A stretch of DNA of 64,000 bases. Source: Gemmataceae bacterium. GTDB taxonomy: Bacteria > Planctomycetota > Planctomycetia > Gemmatales > Gemmataceae. Location: contig SHZZ01000006.1 of assembly GCA_009692005.1 (NCBI GenBank), forward strand, positions 46,847-110,846, given 5' to 3'. Positions within the stretch are counted from its first letter, which is position 1, and the number at the start of each line of letters is the position of its first letter. The notes beneath the pieces are model-generated. The model saw only the letters and a list, made by a program, of their open reading frames with translations. It made no database searches and was not told the origin of the DNA. Position numbers and translations under genes: made by a program. This document shows positions 42,713 to 52,337 of the stretch, piece after piece.

Positions 42713-43471
42713 ATGAAGGTTTTTCCCGCGATTATCCTCATTCCCCTCTTGGCCTCCCTGGGTTTTCAAGGGCAAGAAAAAGGGATCCAGGTTCGCTGGC
42801 ATGGCCAATCGTTTTTCGAGATTCTAAGCCCCCAGGGAGTACGAATCGTCATTGACCCCCATACGATTGATAATTTTGGGCGCAAGAGCGTTGAAGCCGA
42901 CCTGGTTCTGGTCACCCATCTTCATCACGACCACACCCGGCTGGAGGCGATTTCCAACAAGGGAAAGTATAAGACGGTCTTTGGAATGAAAGTGGATCCG
43001 GAGACAAAACGCCAAGATTGGAACATCTTGGATGAAAAGGTCAAGGATGTAAACATCAAGACTTTCGGCGCCTATCACGATGATTCCCAGGGGATGCGCC
43101 GGGGGAAGACCGGAATATTTTTACTTGATATCGCCGGAGTCAAATTGGCCCACCTGGGGGATATCGGCCATGTCCCTGGTAATGAACTGGTAAAAAGCCT
43201 CGGCCCGGTTGACATCCTTTTTATCCCTGTCGGAGGGGTTTATACCGTCAATGGCTCGGATGCCCGCGCCACCGTGGATAAAATCCAACCTCGGCGGTTT
43301 GCCATTCCCATGCATTACGGCGTCAAGGTTTTTCAAGATCTTTTGCCCATTGATGAATTCCTCGAGGATCAGGACAAGGCCTCGATCATCAACCACAAGA
43401 ATTCCACCATCACCATTCCCCTGGAGGGGAAAGGGAGCAAGCCAGCTACATTAATTTTGGGTTACGAATGA
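42713..43471 (+). CDS. Secreted metallo-beta-lactamase-fold hydrolase (UlaG-like)
   Basis: 252 residues from ATG 42713. A signal peptide (MKVFPAIILIPLLASLGFQ) precedes the fold. The sequence WHGQSFFEI, DPHTID, THLHHDHTRLEAI, LAHLGDIGHV, DILFIPVGGVYTVNGSDA and IPMHYGVKVFQ matches UlaG/YtnP-like MBL proteins. H-x-H-x-D-H and the later Asp and His form the metal site. Most relatives are cytoplasmic, so a secreted form is less usual. The substrate is unknown. It converges with the zinc-ribbon gene 5 bp away. Confidence 0.82.
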   Translation: MKVFPAIILIPLLASLGFQGQEKGIQVRWHGQSFFEILSPQGVRIVIDPHTIDNFGRKSVEADLVLVTHLHHDHTRLEAISNKGKYKTVFGMKVDPETKRQDWNILDEKVKDVNIKTFGAYHDDSQGMRRGKTGIFLLDIAGVKLAHLGDIGHVPGNELVKSLGPVDILFIPVGGVYTVNGSDARATVDKIQPRRFAIPMHYGVKVFQDLLPIDEFLEDQDKASIINHKNSTITIPLEGKGSKPATLILGYE

Positions 43472-43476
43472 GCCAG

Positions 43477-43896
43477 CTAATTGAAAAAAAAATTAAGCGA
43501 GCCGAAGACTAAAAAAGCGATGCCAATGACATTCAAGAAAAAGCCAAAGAACGCCAAACGGCGAATGATGGCGAAACGGTAGCCAAGGTCTTTTTTTTGC
43601 AAGCCGTAGGCCCGTCGGACCGCCTTGGAAGCGCCAAAAAGCGCCGACAATCCAAAAACCACCCCTACTACGGGAATCAGAGATTTGCATGCGGAAATAA
43701 ATTGATCTTCAGCCTGCTCCTTGAACCATTGGCCGCGGAATTCGGCGGCAAATTCCGATTCCTCGGTCCATCTATCCTCGGCAATCCAAAGAATTATTCC
43801 GCAGGCCAGGCAGCGCTCGTTGCCTACGGGGTTTACCGTATGGCATTCATGGCAATTCCGGTGATTTCCCGGCCCGATTTGGGTGAATTGGCTCAT
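43477..43896 (-). CDS. Zinc-ribbon membrane protein
   Basis: 139 residues. The N-terminus has a zinc ribbon, Cys15-x2-Cys18 and Cys29-x2-Cys32 (NCHECHTVNPVGNERCLACG). Two or three hydrophobic segments follow: SLIPVVGVVFGLSALFGAS and LAFFGFFLNVIGIAFLVFGSL. The cytoplasmic ribbon plus short helices recalls small bacterial zinc-ribbon membrane proteins of unknown function. It converges with the MBL gene; trpE diverges from it 132 bp away. Confidence 0.6.
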   Translation of the reverse strand: MSQFTQIGPGNHRNCHECHTVNPVGNERCLACGIILWIAEDRWTEESEFAAEFRGQWFKEQAEDQFISACKSLIPVVGVVFGLSALFGASKAVRRAYGLQKKDLGYRFAIIRRLAFFGFFLNVIGIAFLVFGSLNFFFN

Positions 43897-44028
43897 AGGG
43901 AAAATATGCGGACTGCTTTCCAGGATTCAAGACCCGCCTTTCCTACGATTTAGACTTTTCCCCGCAACTTTTCCAAGTAATTATGGAAGAATGGGATTTA
44001 TTGCCGTTCTCTGCTTGCCAAGGAAGTT

Positions 44029-45534
44029 ATGAACCATCAGCCGAGTTTTGATTCTTTCAAGGAATTGGCCAACGCTTTCACCCTGGTTCCGGTCTACCGC
44101 CAACTGGTGGCCGATACCCTGACCCCCGTGAGCGCCTTTTACAAAATCGCCACCGACCCGTGGTCCTTTTTGTTTGAAAGCGTGGTCGGTGGGGAACGGG
44201 TTGGCCGCTACTCCTTCCTAGGCGCCGACCCTTTTTTGCATTTTTCCTCCAGCGGAAATCAGATCACCATCCGAGAAAAAGGCTCGCGGTCTCAAGAACA
44301 CTTCACGGAAAAGCGGTTTGAAAACGCCAACCCGCTGCGGGTACTGGAAGAATTGCTGGGGAAACACCAATCCCCCCATCTGCCCGGGTTGCCCCGTTTT
44401 AGTGGCGGTGCCGTGGGGTACGCCGGCTACGACACCATCCGCTATGTGGAAAATCTGCCCAACACCCCGGCCGATGACAGGAACCTGCCCGACCTTTCCT
44501 TTGCGTTTTACGATCGCATGGTGATTTTTGATCAAATTAACAAGACCGTGGCAGTGGTGGCCCACGCCCATGTGGATCCCAAAAACTTGCTTGGGTCGTA
44601 TGAATCCGCCTGTTCCGAAGTGAATGCGTTGGTGGACAAACTACGAAGCGCTCCCTGCGATTTGAAAATGCGGGATGTCCAGCCGTTGGGTCCGGTCACC
44701 CGGAAATTTGATTCCAATTTCACTCGAGAACAATTCATCAACGCAGTTAAAAAGTGTAAGGAATACATTTTCGCGGGCGACATTTTTCAGGTGGTCCTCA
44801 GTCAACGCCTGGAAACTGAAACGCACGCCAGGCCTTTTGATATTTACCGGACACTAAGAGTAGTCAACCCCAGCCCCTTCTTGTTTTACCTCCGCCAGGG
44901 CGACTTGGCCCTGATCGGCAGTTCCCCGGAAATCATGGTGCGGGTGGAGGGCCGCCAGGTCACCATTCGCCCTTTGGCTGGCACCCGGCCGCGGGGACAA
45001 ACCGATGCCGAGGACAAGGAACTGGCCGAGGAACTGGTTAACGATCCCAAGGAGCGAGCCGAGCATATCATGCTGGTCGACTTGGGCAGGAACGATGTGG
45101 GCCGGGTGGCGGAATTCGGTTCCGTGACCATTTCCGATGTCATGACCGTGGAAAAATACAGCCATGTCATGCATTTATGCAGCACCGTCGAAGGGACCCT
45201 GGCCAAGGATAAAACCCCCTTCGATGCCTTGCGTTCTTGTCTGCCGGCCGGCACGCTGAGCGGCGCGCCCAAGGTGCGCGCCATGGAAATCATTGACGAA
45301 TTGGAAACAACAAAGCGCGGGCCCTATGGTGGCGCAGTTGGCTACATCGATTTCTCAGGCAACATGGATACTTGCATTGCCCTTCGCACCCTGGTGCTCA
45401 CCGGGAAGAAAGCCTATCTGCAAGCCGGCGCCGGCGTGGTGGCCGACAGCGACCCGGACAAGGAATACGAAGAAACCCTGAACAAAGCCAAAGGATTATT
45501 AAAAGCGATCGAAATGGCGGAAACACAACTTTAA
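44029..45534 (+). CDS. trpE: Anthranilate synthase component I
   Basis: 501 residues. An N-terminal TrpE domain with the tryptophan-binding FLFESVVGGERVGRYSFLG (equivalent to LLES) is followed by the chorismate-binding domain: GDIFQVVLSQR, PSPFLFYLRQGD, GSSPEIMVRVEG, GTRPRGQTDAED, DLGRNDVGRV, SGAPKVRAMEIIDELE and GPYGGAVGYI. It makes anthranilate from chorismate with TrpG for tryptophan synthesis; trpG is not in this window. Feedback inhibition by Trp is expected from the retained site. The gene converges with the RND operon, 20 bp apart. Confidence 0.93.
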   Translation: MNHQPSFDSFKELANAFTLVPVYRQLVADTLTPVSAFYKIATDPWSFLFESVVGGERVGRYSFLGADPFLHFSSSGNQITIREKGSRSQEHFTEKRFENANPLRVLEELLGKHQSPHLPGLPRFSGGAVGYAGYDTIRYVENLPNTPADDRNLPDLSFAFYDRMVIFDQINKTVAVVAHAHVDPKNLLGSYESACSEVNALVDKLRSAPCDLKMRDVQPLGPVTRKFDSNFTREQFINAVKKCKEYIFAGDIFQVVLSQRLETETHARPFDIYRTLRVVNPSPFLFYLRQGDLALIGSSPEIMVRVEGRQVTIRPLAGTRPRGQTDAEDKELAEELVNDPKERAEHIMLVDLGRNDVGRVAEFGSVTISDVMTVEKYSHVMHLCSTVEGTLAKDKTPFDALRSCLPAGTLSGAPKVRAMEIIDELETTKRGPYGGAVGYIDFSGNMDTCIALRTLVLTGKKAYLQAGAGVVADSDPDKEYEETLNKAKGLLKAIEMAETQL

Positions 45535-45554
45535 TTCGCGAACGGTTGGCATTT

Positions 45555-48500
45555 TCATGCCTCCTCCTTGGACCTCACCAGGGAACTGGCCCAGACTCGG
45601 GTTTTTTCCGCGAAGAGGTAAAAAGCCGGAACCAGGAACAAGGTCACAACGGTGGATATCAGGATGCCACCAATGATGGCCTTGGCCATGGGGGCGCGGG
45701 TCTCCGCCCCGGGGCCGATACCCACGGCGGCGGGAATGGCCCCGGCAATGGTGGCGATGGAAGTCATCAGAATTGGCCTCAGCCGCACAGGGCATGCCTG
45801 CAGAATCGCTTCTTCCAATTTCATGCCTTGTTCACGAAGCTGGTTCGTGTAATCGACCAGGATGATGGAATTCTTTTTCACCAGACCCATCAACAAGATC
45901 AGGCCAATCATGCTCATCATGTTGAGGGAATCGCCGCTAAACCACAGAGTGAACAGGGCGCCGGTCACAGCGAAGGGCATGGCCAGCAGCACCGTCAGAG
46001 GGTGAATGAAAGAGTTGAACTGCACGCCCAAAATCATGTAGGCAATGGCAATCCCCAGCACCAAGGCAAACAACAGGCTGGACATGATTTCATTCAAGGC
46101 GTTGGCATTTCCCAACTCCACGATCGATACATGGCTGGGCAGGACTTTTTCAGCAATGGCGCGGCATTTTTCAATAGCCTCGCCTTGCGACACCCCTGGG
46201 CCCGTATTGGCGATGATTTCAATCCGCCGCTGATGGTTGTAGCGGTTAATGACCGGCAGCGTGGAAACTGTCTTCAATTCCTGCACGACATCCTCCACGG
46301 TGACCAGCCGGTCCGCCCCGGCGCGAAGCGTCATGAGACGCAGTTGATCGGGAGTGGCTCGTTCCTGCTCTTGGAAGCGAACGCGGATGTCGTAGCGCCG
46401 GCCGCGGTCCGTAAAGCGCCCGACCCTCTCGCCGCCCACCAGCAAACTCATGCTTTCCGCCAGGCGGGAAACCGGCAAACCCAGTAGCGCCAGTTTTTCC
46501 CGGTCGGGAATTATTTGGACTTCCGGCATGCCGGGGCGGTAATCCATGTCGATGTCCATCAACAATGGCTGCTGATTTTTTCCCACCAACTGCCCGAGTT
46601 CCTGAACAATTTTTCGGCCAAGGCTGGGAAGTTGCGGCCAATCACCCTGGATGGAAAAGTCGATGGGATCGCCCCGTTGAGGAGTGAACCCTTCCGTTGA
46701 TTGATCCCTGACTACCACGCGGATGTCGGGAACTTCATAGAGTTTTTCGCGAATGATACCAACCAACTCCTGCTGCGAATGCCTTCTGGCATTACGGGGC
46801 ACTAATTGTAAGAACAAATCCGCTTCATTCATTAACAAGGCCTGGTCGGTGGCGACAGCCGTCATGATCCCCGCGACTTCCGGCTGATCCGACAGAATCG
46901 ATTCACAGGAGGCGAGTAAATGGCCGATTTCTTCGATACTGGAGCCTACCGGGCAAATCACATGAACCAGAAGCCTGCTTTGGTCCTCGCTGGGGACCAG
47001 TTCCCGCCCCAACATTCCCGACCCAAGGAAAAGCCCGGTTCCGCCGGCAATGGCCACGCAAAGGCCAAGCACTACGGCGTGAAATTTCAAAGTTAACCGC
47101 AACATCCAGGAATAGACCCTGGTGACAGCCTGCAGCAGGCAATCCGTGGGCCTCAGCAAGAGCGGGTAAAAAATCCAGGTCTCGACAAACCACAGGCAGG
47201 GCCTCCAATACCGAAATGTGAGTCCAAGCAAAAAGACTTCACTGGCGGACTCCAAGGCAAACTGGCCCCCCATACCCAAGGATTTCCAACCGGTGAGGAA
47301 CCGAGGCAAGCCGGGAAATTGGCTGGCAAGCCAATCGAGTCGGTCGCGCACTGGCCAGGAAAAGGACTGCAGCCAAGGAAGTTGAAAGGATAAATATCTG
47401 GCCCCGCTCAAGCAGAGCAAAAAAAACAATACCCCAAGGAGTACAAGGGCGAAGTGCGTTGGCCTGGGGGCATTGGCCTGGCGGCCGTGGCTTTTCAAAA
47501 AGAAGGCGCACAGCATCGGTGTAAGGGTCAGAGCGCAAATGAGGGAAAGAATGACCGCCACACTGACGGTCACGCCGAACTGGAAAAAGAAGCGTCCAAT
47601 TGCGCCTGACATAAACGCCACGGGAAGAAAAATGGCGACAATGGAGACGGTGGCGGCAATGGCGGCGAAACTAATCTCCCGCGCCCCCTGCAGCGCCGCT
47701 TCGCGCATCCCCAACCCCTTCTTCCTTAGGCGGTCGATGTTCTCCAGCACCAGAATCGCGTCATCCACCACCACCCCAACCGACAGGGATAACCCCAGCA
47801 ATGTCATCAGGTTCAAAGTAAAAGGCGGAAGCCCGAAAAACCTCACGCCGTAATAAAGGATAAAGAATGTACCTATAAGGGAAGTTGGAATGGAGAGGCA
47901 GATGTTGAGCGTAGTGCCCAAGGACCCCAGGAACAGGTAACACACGATGGCCGTGAAGGCCACCCCCAGAATCAGGGTTAACTTCAGCTCCTCGATATTC
48001 TCCCGTACAAAGAGGGAAGAATCGACGGGGATATGTAGTTCCACCCCTGGGGGTAGCATTTTCCGCAAGCGGGGAAGTTCCCGTTTTACATTGTCGCAAA
48101 CCGCCACCAGGTTGCCGCCAATGGCCTTGCGCACGCCGACGGCGATGGCTGGCAAGCGGTTAAACCTGGCCAGGCTGCGCCGGTCTTCCAGCCCGTTTTC
48201 CACCACGGCCAGATCTTCCAAAAGAATTTGCTGTCCTCCCCTTTGCGCCACCACCAACTTGCGCATTTCCTCGACTGAATAGGCCTCGCCCATGGTCCGA
48301 AGATTGAACTCAACCATCTTGCTCTGGATGTACCCGGCCGGAAGTTCCGCGTGCTGCCTTTGAATCGCTTGTTTGACATCGTCAGCGGCAAGGTTGAAAC
48401 TTTGCAGCTTGTCCCGGTCGACCCAGATGCGGATCGATCGGGCCTGCAAGCCGGCAAACTGAACCCCTCCGACATCGGCGATGGCCGCGAGTTCCTGCTT

Positions 48501-48980
48501 CAGTTCCTTCTCGGCGAAGTCGCTTATGCGGTGCACTGCCGCCGTCCCCGACAGAGTCAGCCATATCACAGGTAGATTGTTGGGGTTCACTTTTGAAATC
48601 ACGGGGGGATCGATGTCAACTGGCAAACGCCTTCGCGCCGCGCTCACTGCGTTTTGAATATCTTGCATGGCCACATCGATGTTGCGCTCCAGGCGGAAAT
48701 AAACCGTCACCAGGCTGATGCCTTCCATGCTTTTCGACATGATGTAATCGACGCCTTCAACGCTGGCGACAGCATCCTCAACCACATCGGTGACATCGCC
48801 ATCCATGATGTCGGGGGAAGCCGCCTCGCGCAGAATGGCGATGCTGACCACCGGAAAATCGACTTCGGGAAATTGGCTGATGCCCATTTCCTGGTAGCCG
48901 AGCCAGCCAAACACCACCATGGAAATGGAAACCATGACGGCGAAAACCGGGTTTCGGATACTCAGTTCAGGAAGTTGCAT
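45555..48980 (-). CDS. RND efflux pump permease (second of two)
   Basis: 1141 residues of the HAE-1 (AcrB/MdtBC) type. It starts MQLPELSIRNPVFAVMVSISMVVFGWLGY, the standard first helix. TM4 has GVVVDDAILVLENI with the proton-relay Asp pair; TM10 carries GLVKKNSIILVDYTN with the relay Lys. Two large periplasmic loops follow helices 1 and 7. A 120-residue insertion around residues 520-640, between the two halves, adds hydrophobic and Trp-rich helices. The pump sits in the inner membrane and works with the adaptor and a TolC-type channel. It is 6 bp after the first pump gene. Confidence 0.92.
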   Translation of the reverse strand: MQLPELSIRNPVFAVMVSISMVVFGWLGYQEMGISQFPEVDFPVVSIAILREAASPDIMDGDVTDVVEDAVASVEGVDYIMSKSMEGISLVTVYFRLERNIDVAMQDIQNAVSAARRRLPVDIDPPVISKVNPNNLPVIWLTLSGTAAVHRISDFAEKELKQELAAIADVGGVQFAGLQARSIRIWVDRDKLQSFNLAADDVKQAIQRQHAELPAGYIQSKMVEFNLRTMGEAYSVEEMRKLVVAQRGGQQILLEDLAVVENGLEDRRSLARFNRLPAIAVGVRKAIGGNLVAVCDNVKRELPRLRKMLPPGVELHIPVDSSLFVRENIEELKLTLILGVAFTAIVCYLFLGSLGTTLNICLSIPTSLIGTFFILYYGVRFFGLPPFTLNLMTLLGLSLSVGVVVDDAILVLENIDRLRKKGLGMREAALQGAREISFAAIAATVSIVAIFLPVAFMSGAIGRFFFQFGVTVSVAVILSLICALTLTPMLCAFFLKSHGRQANAPRPTHFALVLLGVLFFLLCLSGARYLSFQLPWLQSFSWPVRDRLDWLASQFPGLPRFLTGWKSLGMGGQFALESASEVFLLGLTFRYWRPCLWFVETWIFYPLLLRPTDCLLQAVTRVYSWMLRLTLKFHAVVLGLCVAIAGGTGLFLGSGMLGRELVPSEDQSRLLVHVICPVGSSIEEIGHLLASCESILSDQPEVAGIMTAVATDQALLMNEADLFLQLVPRNARRHSQQELVGIIREKLYEVPDIRVVVRDQSTEGFTPQRGDPIDFSIQGDWPQLPSLGRKIVQELGQLVGKNQQPLLMDIDMDYRPGMPEVQIIPDREKLALLGLPVSRLAESMSLLVGGERVGRFTDRGRRYDIRVRFQEQERATPDQLRLMTLRAGADRLVTVEDVVQELKTVSTLPVINRYNHQRRIEIIANTGPGVSQGEAIEKCRAIAEKVLPSHVSIVELGNANALNEIMSSLLFALVLGIAIAYMILGVQFNSFIHPLTVLLAMPFAVTGALFTLWFSGDSLNMMSMIGLILLMGLVKKNSIILVDYTNQLREQGMKLEEAILQACPVRLRPILMTSIATIAGAIPAAVGIGPGAETRAPMAKAIIGGILISTVVTLFLVPAFYLFAEKTRVWASSLVRSKEEA

Positions 48981-48986
48981 AAGGGT

Positions 48987-51900
48987 TCATTCCTTGGCAG
49001 CAGCAGGCGGTTCGGCGGCTGGGCAGCCAGAAGTGTGTTTTTCCAAAGTCATGGCCATGGCAGGTTCCTGCTTGAGGGAATTCAGCCACTGAGAAAAGCG
49101 CTCAAGCAGGACATAAAAAGCGGGCACGACCACCAGGGTGATCAAAGTGGAGAGAAAAATGCCGCCAATGATGCAGCGGGCCAGCGGCCCGCGGTTTTCC
49201 GCCCCGGGACCAAAACCTATGGCCATGGGCACCACCCCGGCAATGGTAGCTATCGAAGTCATCAAAATCGGACGCAAGCGGATAGCCCCGGCCTGGATCA
49301 TCGAGTCCCGTAACTCCGCACCCTTAATACGCAACTGATTGGCGCAATCCACCAGGATAATCGAGTTCTTTTTTACCAGCCCGGCCAGCAGAACCAGGCC
49401 AATCATGCTCATCAGGTTGAGGGTATCGCCACTGATCCACAGCACCAGCAGCCCTCCGGTAATGCCAAACGGCACGGACCACAAAACCGTGAGCGGGTGC
49501 AGGAAAGAATTGAATTGGATCCCCAGAATCATGTAGGCGACCGCGAAGCCAAACATCAACGAGTTCCACATGCTATCAATAGTTTGCTGCATGGCTTTGG
49601 CATTGCCTAACTGCACGACGCGATAGCTGGAAGGCAGGTTCATTTCCAGGCGGACTTCCTCGGCAATTTCCTTGCAGCGGGCGATGGCGGTCCCCTGGCT
49701 GACACCCGGCCCCATGTTGGCGGTGATCTCCACTTTGCGAAGATGGTTGTAACGGTTGATCAAAGGCAAAGTGGATACAGTCTGGTAGCTACTCAAGTCT
49801 TTGACAGGGATAGTGGGTCCATTAGAGGTCTTGGATAAAGGGACTTCGGGGCGGATTTGCAGGCGGTCGAGGAGCCCCGGTGTATTGCGCTGATCCTCCA
49901 GCAACCGCATGCGCACATCGTAACGGCGGTCGTCGTCGGAAAAGCGCCCGTTTCTTACCCCGCCGAATGCGACATTCAGCAGGAACGCAAGTTTCCTCAC
50001 GGGGACATTCAAGGCATCGGTTTTATTCCGCTCGGGAAACAATTGCACTTCCGGCATGCCGGGGCGGTAATCCGAATTGACATCGGTCAGCAGGCCGGAA
50101 TCGGTGACCCGTTGCTTGACTTTTTCGGCGTAGGCCACAACCGTGTCCCAATCGGTCCCTTGCAGGGCAAAATCAACCGGGTACCCGCGAGAGGGTGTGA
50201 ATCCCTGGGTGGACAAATCCAGAACAATTGGCCGCATGCCCGGGATGGAGGCAAGTTTTTTCCTCGTTTCTTGAATCACACGAGTTTGCGAAACGGTGCG
50301 TTGATGAATGGGCACCAGGCGAACGAAAACAATTCCTTCGGAAATCAGCATCCCCGGGCGGATGGACACCGAGGAAAACATGGAAGCGATCAGATCGCCG
50401 CCATGGGTTGGGTCCTTCAAACTGGATAGATTGGTTTCGCACTTCATCAGCATTTCATTGACATAATCCAGGCTGACCCCCACGGGACAAATGGCGTTGA
50501 CGACGAAGCGGTTTTGGTCCTCGCTGGGAACCAGTTCATTGCCAATCGGCTTGATTACCAGGGCCGGGGTCCCGGTTTGCTGGGCCAGCCAATTGGGCAG
50601 GGGAAGGGTTAGGCCCGTAAGGACAAGGGAAAACAAACCGGCGAGGGCGCTGGCCATGAGGATCACGGCGATGGGCCTTCGCACTGCGAAACACAGCACA
50701 GCCTTGTAACGGTGCTCCAGTTTTTGCACCAGGAAGATGGTGGGCAGGACAAAGATTGGGTAAATGAGAAAACGGTCGACGGCCCACCAAAGCCACAAGG
50801 CCAGCCCAATGGGCCTGGCCAAGGGCCCCGCCAGGGGCTTGGGCTTTGTCAAAATCTCTTCGTGCAGGTTGAGGAACAGGGATGCCAGCATGGGCGTGAC
50901 GGTCAGTGAGACCACCAGGGAAATCAGCACCGCCACCGTAACTGTAATGCCAAACTGAAAGAAGAACTGCCCGACCACGCCTTTCATGAAAGCCACCGGG
51001 ACAAATATGGCCACGATGGCCAGAGTAGAAGCCAGCGCGGCGAAGCCGATTTCGTTGGCCCCATCCTTGGCCGCTGCCATTCTCGATTCGCCTCTCTCCA
51101 TGCGTCGGTAAATATTCTCCAGCACTAAAATGGCATCATCCACGACTACGCCAACCGAGAGGGACAAACCTAGCAAGGTCATGAAATTCAGGGTAAACCC
51201 AGCCCACTTCATCACCACGAAAGTGCCCAAAATGGAAACCGGGATGGAGACGCAAACATTCATGGTCGACCCGAGCGAACCGAGGAACATCAGCGCCACG
51301 ATGGCGGTCAAAATAATTCCCAGGGAAAGAGCGTGCTGCACTTCCTCGATGTCGTCCTTGATGAAAAGGGAAAAGTCGGTGGAGATCCCAATCTCGATGC
51401 CCGGAGGGGCCATGGCGCGCAGCATGGGCAGCCGCCGTTTGACTTCATCGCAAACCTGCACGACATTGGCGCCGGTGGCCCGCATGGCGCCCACGCCCAC
51501 CGTGTTTTCATAATTAAAGCGAGAAAAGGAACGGCGGTCGGTCATGCCGTCTTCCAAGATGGCGATATCCTTGAGGTAAATCACCGCGCCATCCGGTCGG
51601 GACACGATGGGCAAATCTTCAAACTCCTTGGGATTCCGCGCCTCGCCCATCAGCCGCACATTGATTTCTCGCTTTCCCGATTTCAAATACCCGGCCGGCT
51701 TTTCCATATGTTCCATTTGCAAGGCGCGGAACACATCCAGGATGTCGATATGAAAGGAGTCCAGCTTTTCCTGATCGACCCAAATGCGCATATTGCGCGG
51801 CCGCAACCCGCCATACATCACCCCGCCACAGCCGGGAATCGTTTGAATCTGCTGCTTGAGAACATCGTCGACGAACCGGTTGATATCCTGCAACGACCTG

Positions 51901-52337
51901 GGCCCATGAACGCCCAGCCAAATGATTGGAAATTTGTTGAAGTTCACTTTGGAAACCACGGGAGGGTCGATATCCGTTGGCAGTCGGTTCATCGCCGAAG
52001 CCACCGCGTTCTGCACATCCTGCATGGCGGAGTCGATATTGCGGTCGAGGTGAAAAAAAACCGTGGTGATCGCCGACCCTTGCAAGCTTTGCGATTGGAT
52101 GTAATCAATGCCCTCGACGCTGGACACCGCGTCCTCGATGACATCGGTGACATCGAAGTCCATGATTTCAGGAGAAGCCGATTCCCGGGTGGTATGGATG
52201 CTGACCACGGGGAAATCGAGTTCGGGAAACTGGCTAATGCCCAACCCTTTGTAGGCAATGGCGCCAAAAACGATCAACGCCGCAGATACCATCACCGCGA
52301 AGACCGGGTTCCTGATGCTCAAGTCTGAAAGGGTCAT
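48987..52337 (-). CDS. RND efflux pump permease (first of two)
   Basis: 1116 residues of the HAE-1 type. MTLSDLSIRNPVFAVMVSAALIVFGAIAY begins helix 1; TM4 has GVVVDDAILVLENIYRR, TM10 GLVKKNSIILVDCAN. The sequence is clearly related to the neighbouring pump but differs in the central insertion. Its ATG overlaps the stop of the adaptor gene by 4 bp (ATGA). Two RND pumps made together with one adaptor suggest a heterotrimer, as in MdtBC. Confidence 0.92.
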   Translation of the reverse strand: MTLSDLSIRNPVFAVMVSAALIVFGAIAYKGLGISQFPELDFPVVSIHTTRESASPEIMDFDVTDVIEDAVSSVEGIDYIQSQSLQGSAITTVFFHLDRNIDSAMQDVQNAVASAMNRLPTDIDPPVVSKVNFNKFPIIWLGVHGPRSLQDINRFVDDVLKQQIQTIPGCGGVMYGGLRPRNMRIWVDQEKLDSFHIDILDVFRALQMEHMEKPAGYLKSGKREINVRLMGEARNPKEFEDLPIVSRPDGAVIYLKDIAILEDGMTDRRSFSRFNYENTVGVGAMRATGANVVQVCDEVKRRLPMLRAMAPPGIEIGISTDFSLFIKDDIEEVQHALSLGIILTAIVALMFLGSLGSTMNVCVSIPVSILGTFVVMKWAGFTLNFMTLLGLSLSVGVVVDDAILVLENIYRRMERGESRMAAAKDGANEIGFAALASTLAIVAIFVPVAFMKGVVGQFFFQFGITVTVAVLISLVVSLTVTPMLASLFLNLHEEILTKPKPLAGPLARPIGLALWLWWAVDRFLIYPIFVLPTIFLVQKLEHRYKAVLCFAVRRPIAVILMASALAGLFSLVLTGLTLPLPNWLAQQTGTPALVIKPIGNELVPSEDQNRFVVNAICPVGVSLDYVNEMLMKCETNLSSLKDPTHGGDLIASMFSSVSIRPGMLISEGIVFVRLVPIHQRTVSQTRVIQETRKKLASIPGMRPIVLDLSTQGFTPSRGYPVDFALQGTDWDTVVAYAEKVKQRVTDSGLLTDVNSDYRPGMPEVQLFPERNKTDALNVPVRKLAFLLNVAFGGVRNGRFSDDDRRYDVRMRLLEDQRNTPGLLDRLQIRPEVPLSKTSNGPTIPVKDLSSYQTVSTLPLINRYNHLRKVEITANMGPGVSQGTAIARCKEIAEEVRLEMNLPSSYRVVQLGNAKAMQQTIDSMWNSLMFGFAVAYMILGIQFNSFLHPLTVLWSVPFGITGGLLVLWISGDTLNLMSMIGLVLLAGLVKKNSIILVDCANQLRIKGAELRDSMIQAGAIRLRPILMTSIATIAGVVPMAIGFGPGAENRGPLARCIIGGIFLSTLITLVVVPAFYVLLERFSQWLNSLKQEPAMAMTLEKHTSGCPAAEPPAAAKE

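Noticed and set aside
45372..46487. Plus-strand frame of 371 codons
   Set aside because: Runs through the end of trpE in another frame and then antisense to the RND pump; very rich in Gly, His and Gln with no motif.
51333..52328. Plus-strand frame of 331 codons
   Set aside because: Antisense to the first RND pump, whose conserved helices cover the same bases; the protein is His/Arg-rich as expected for a shadow frame.
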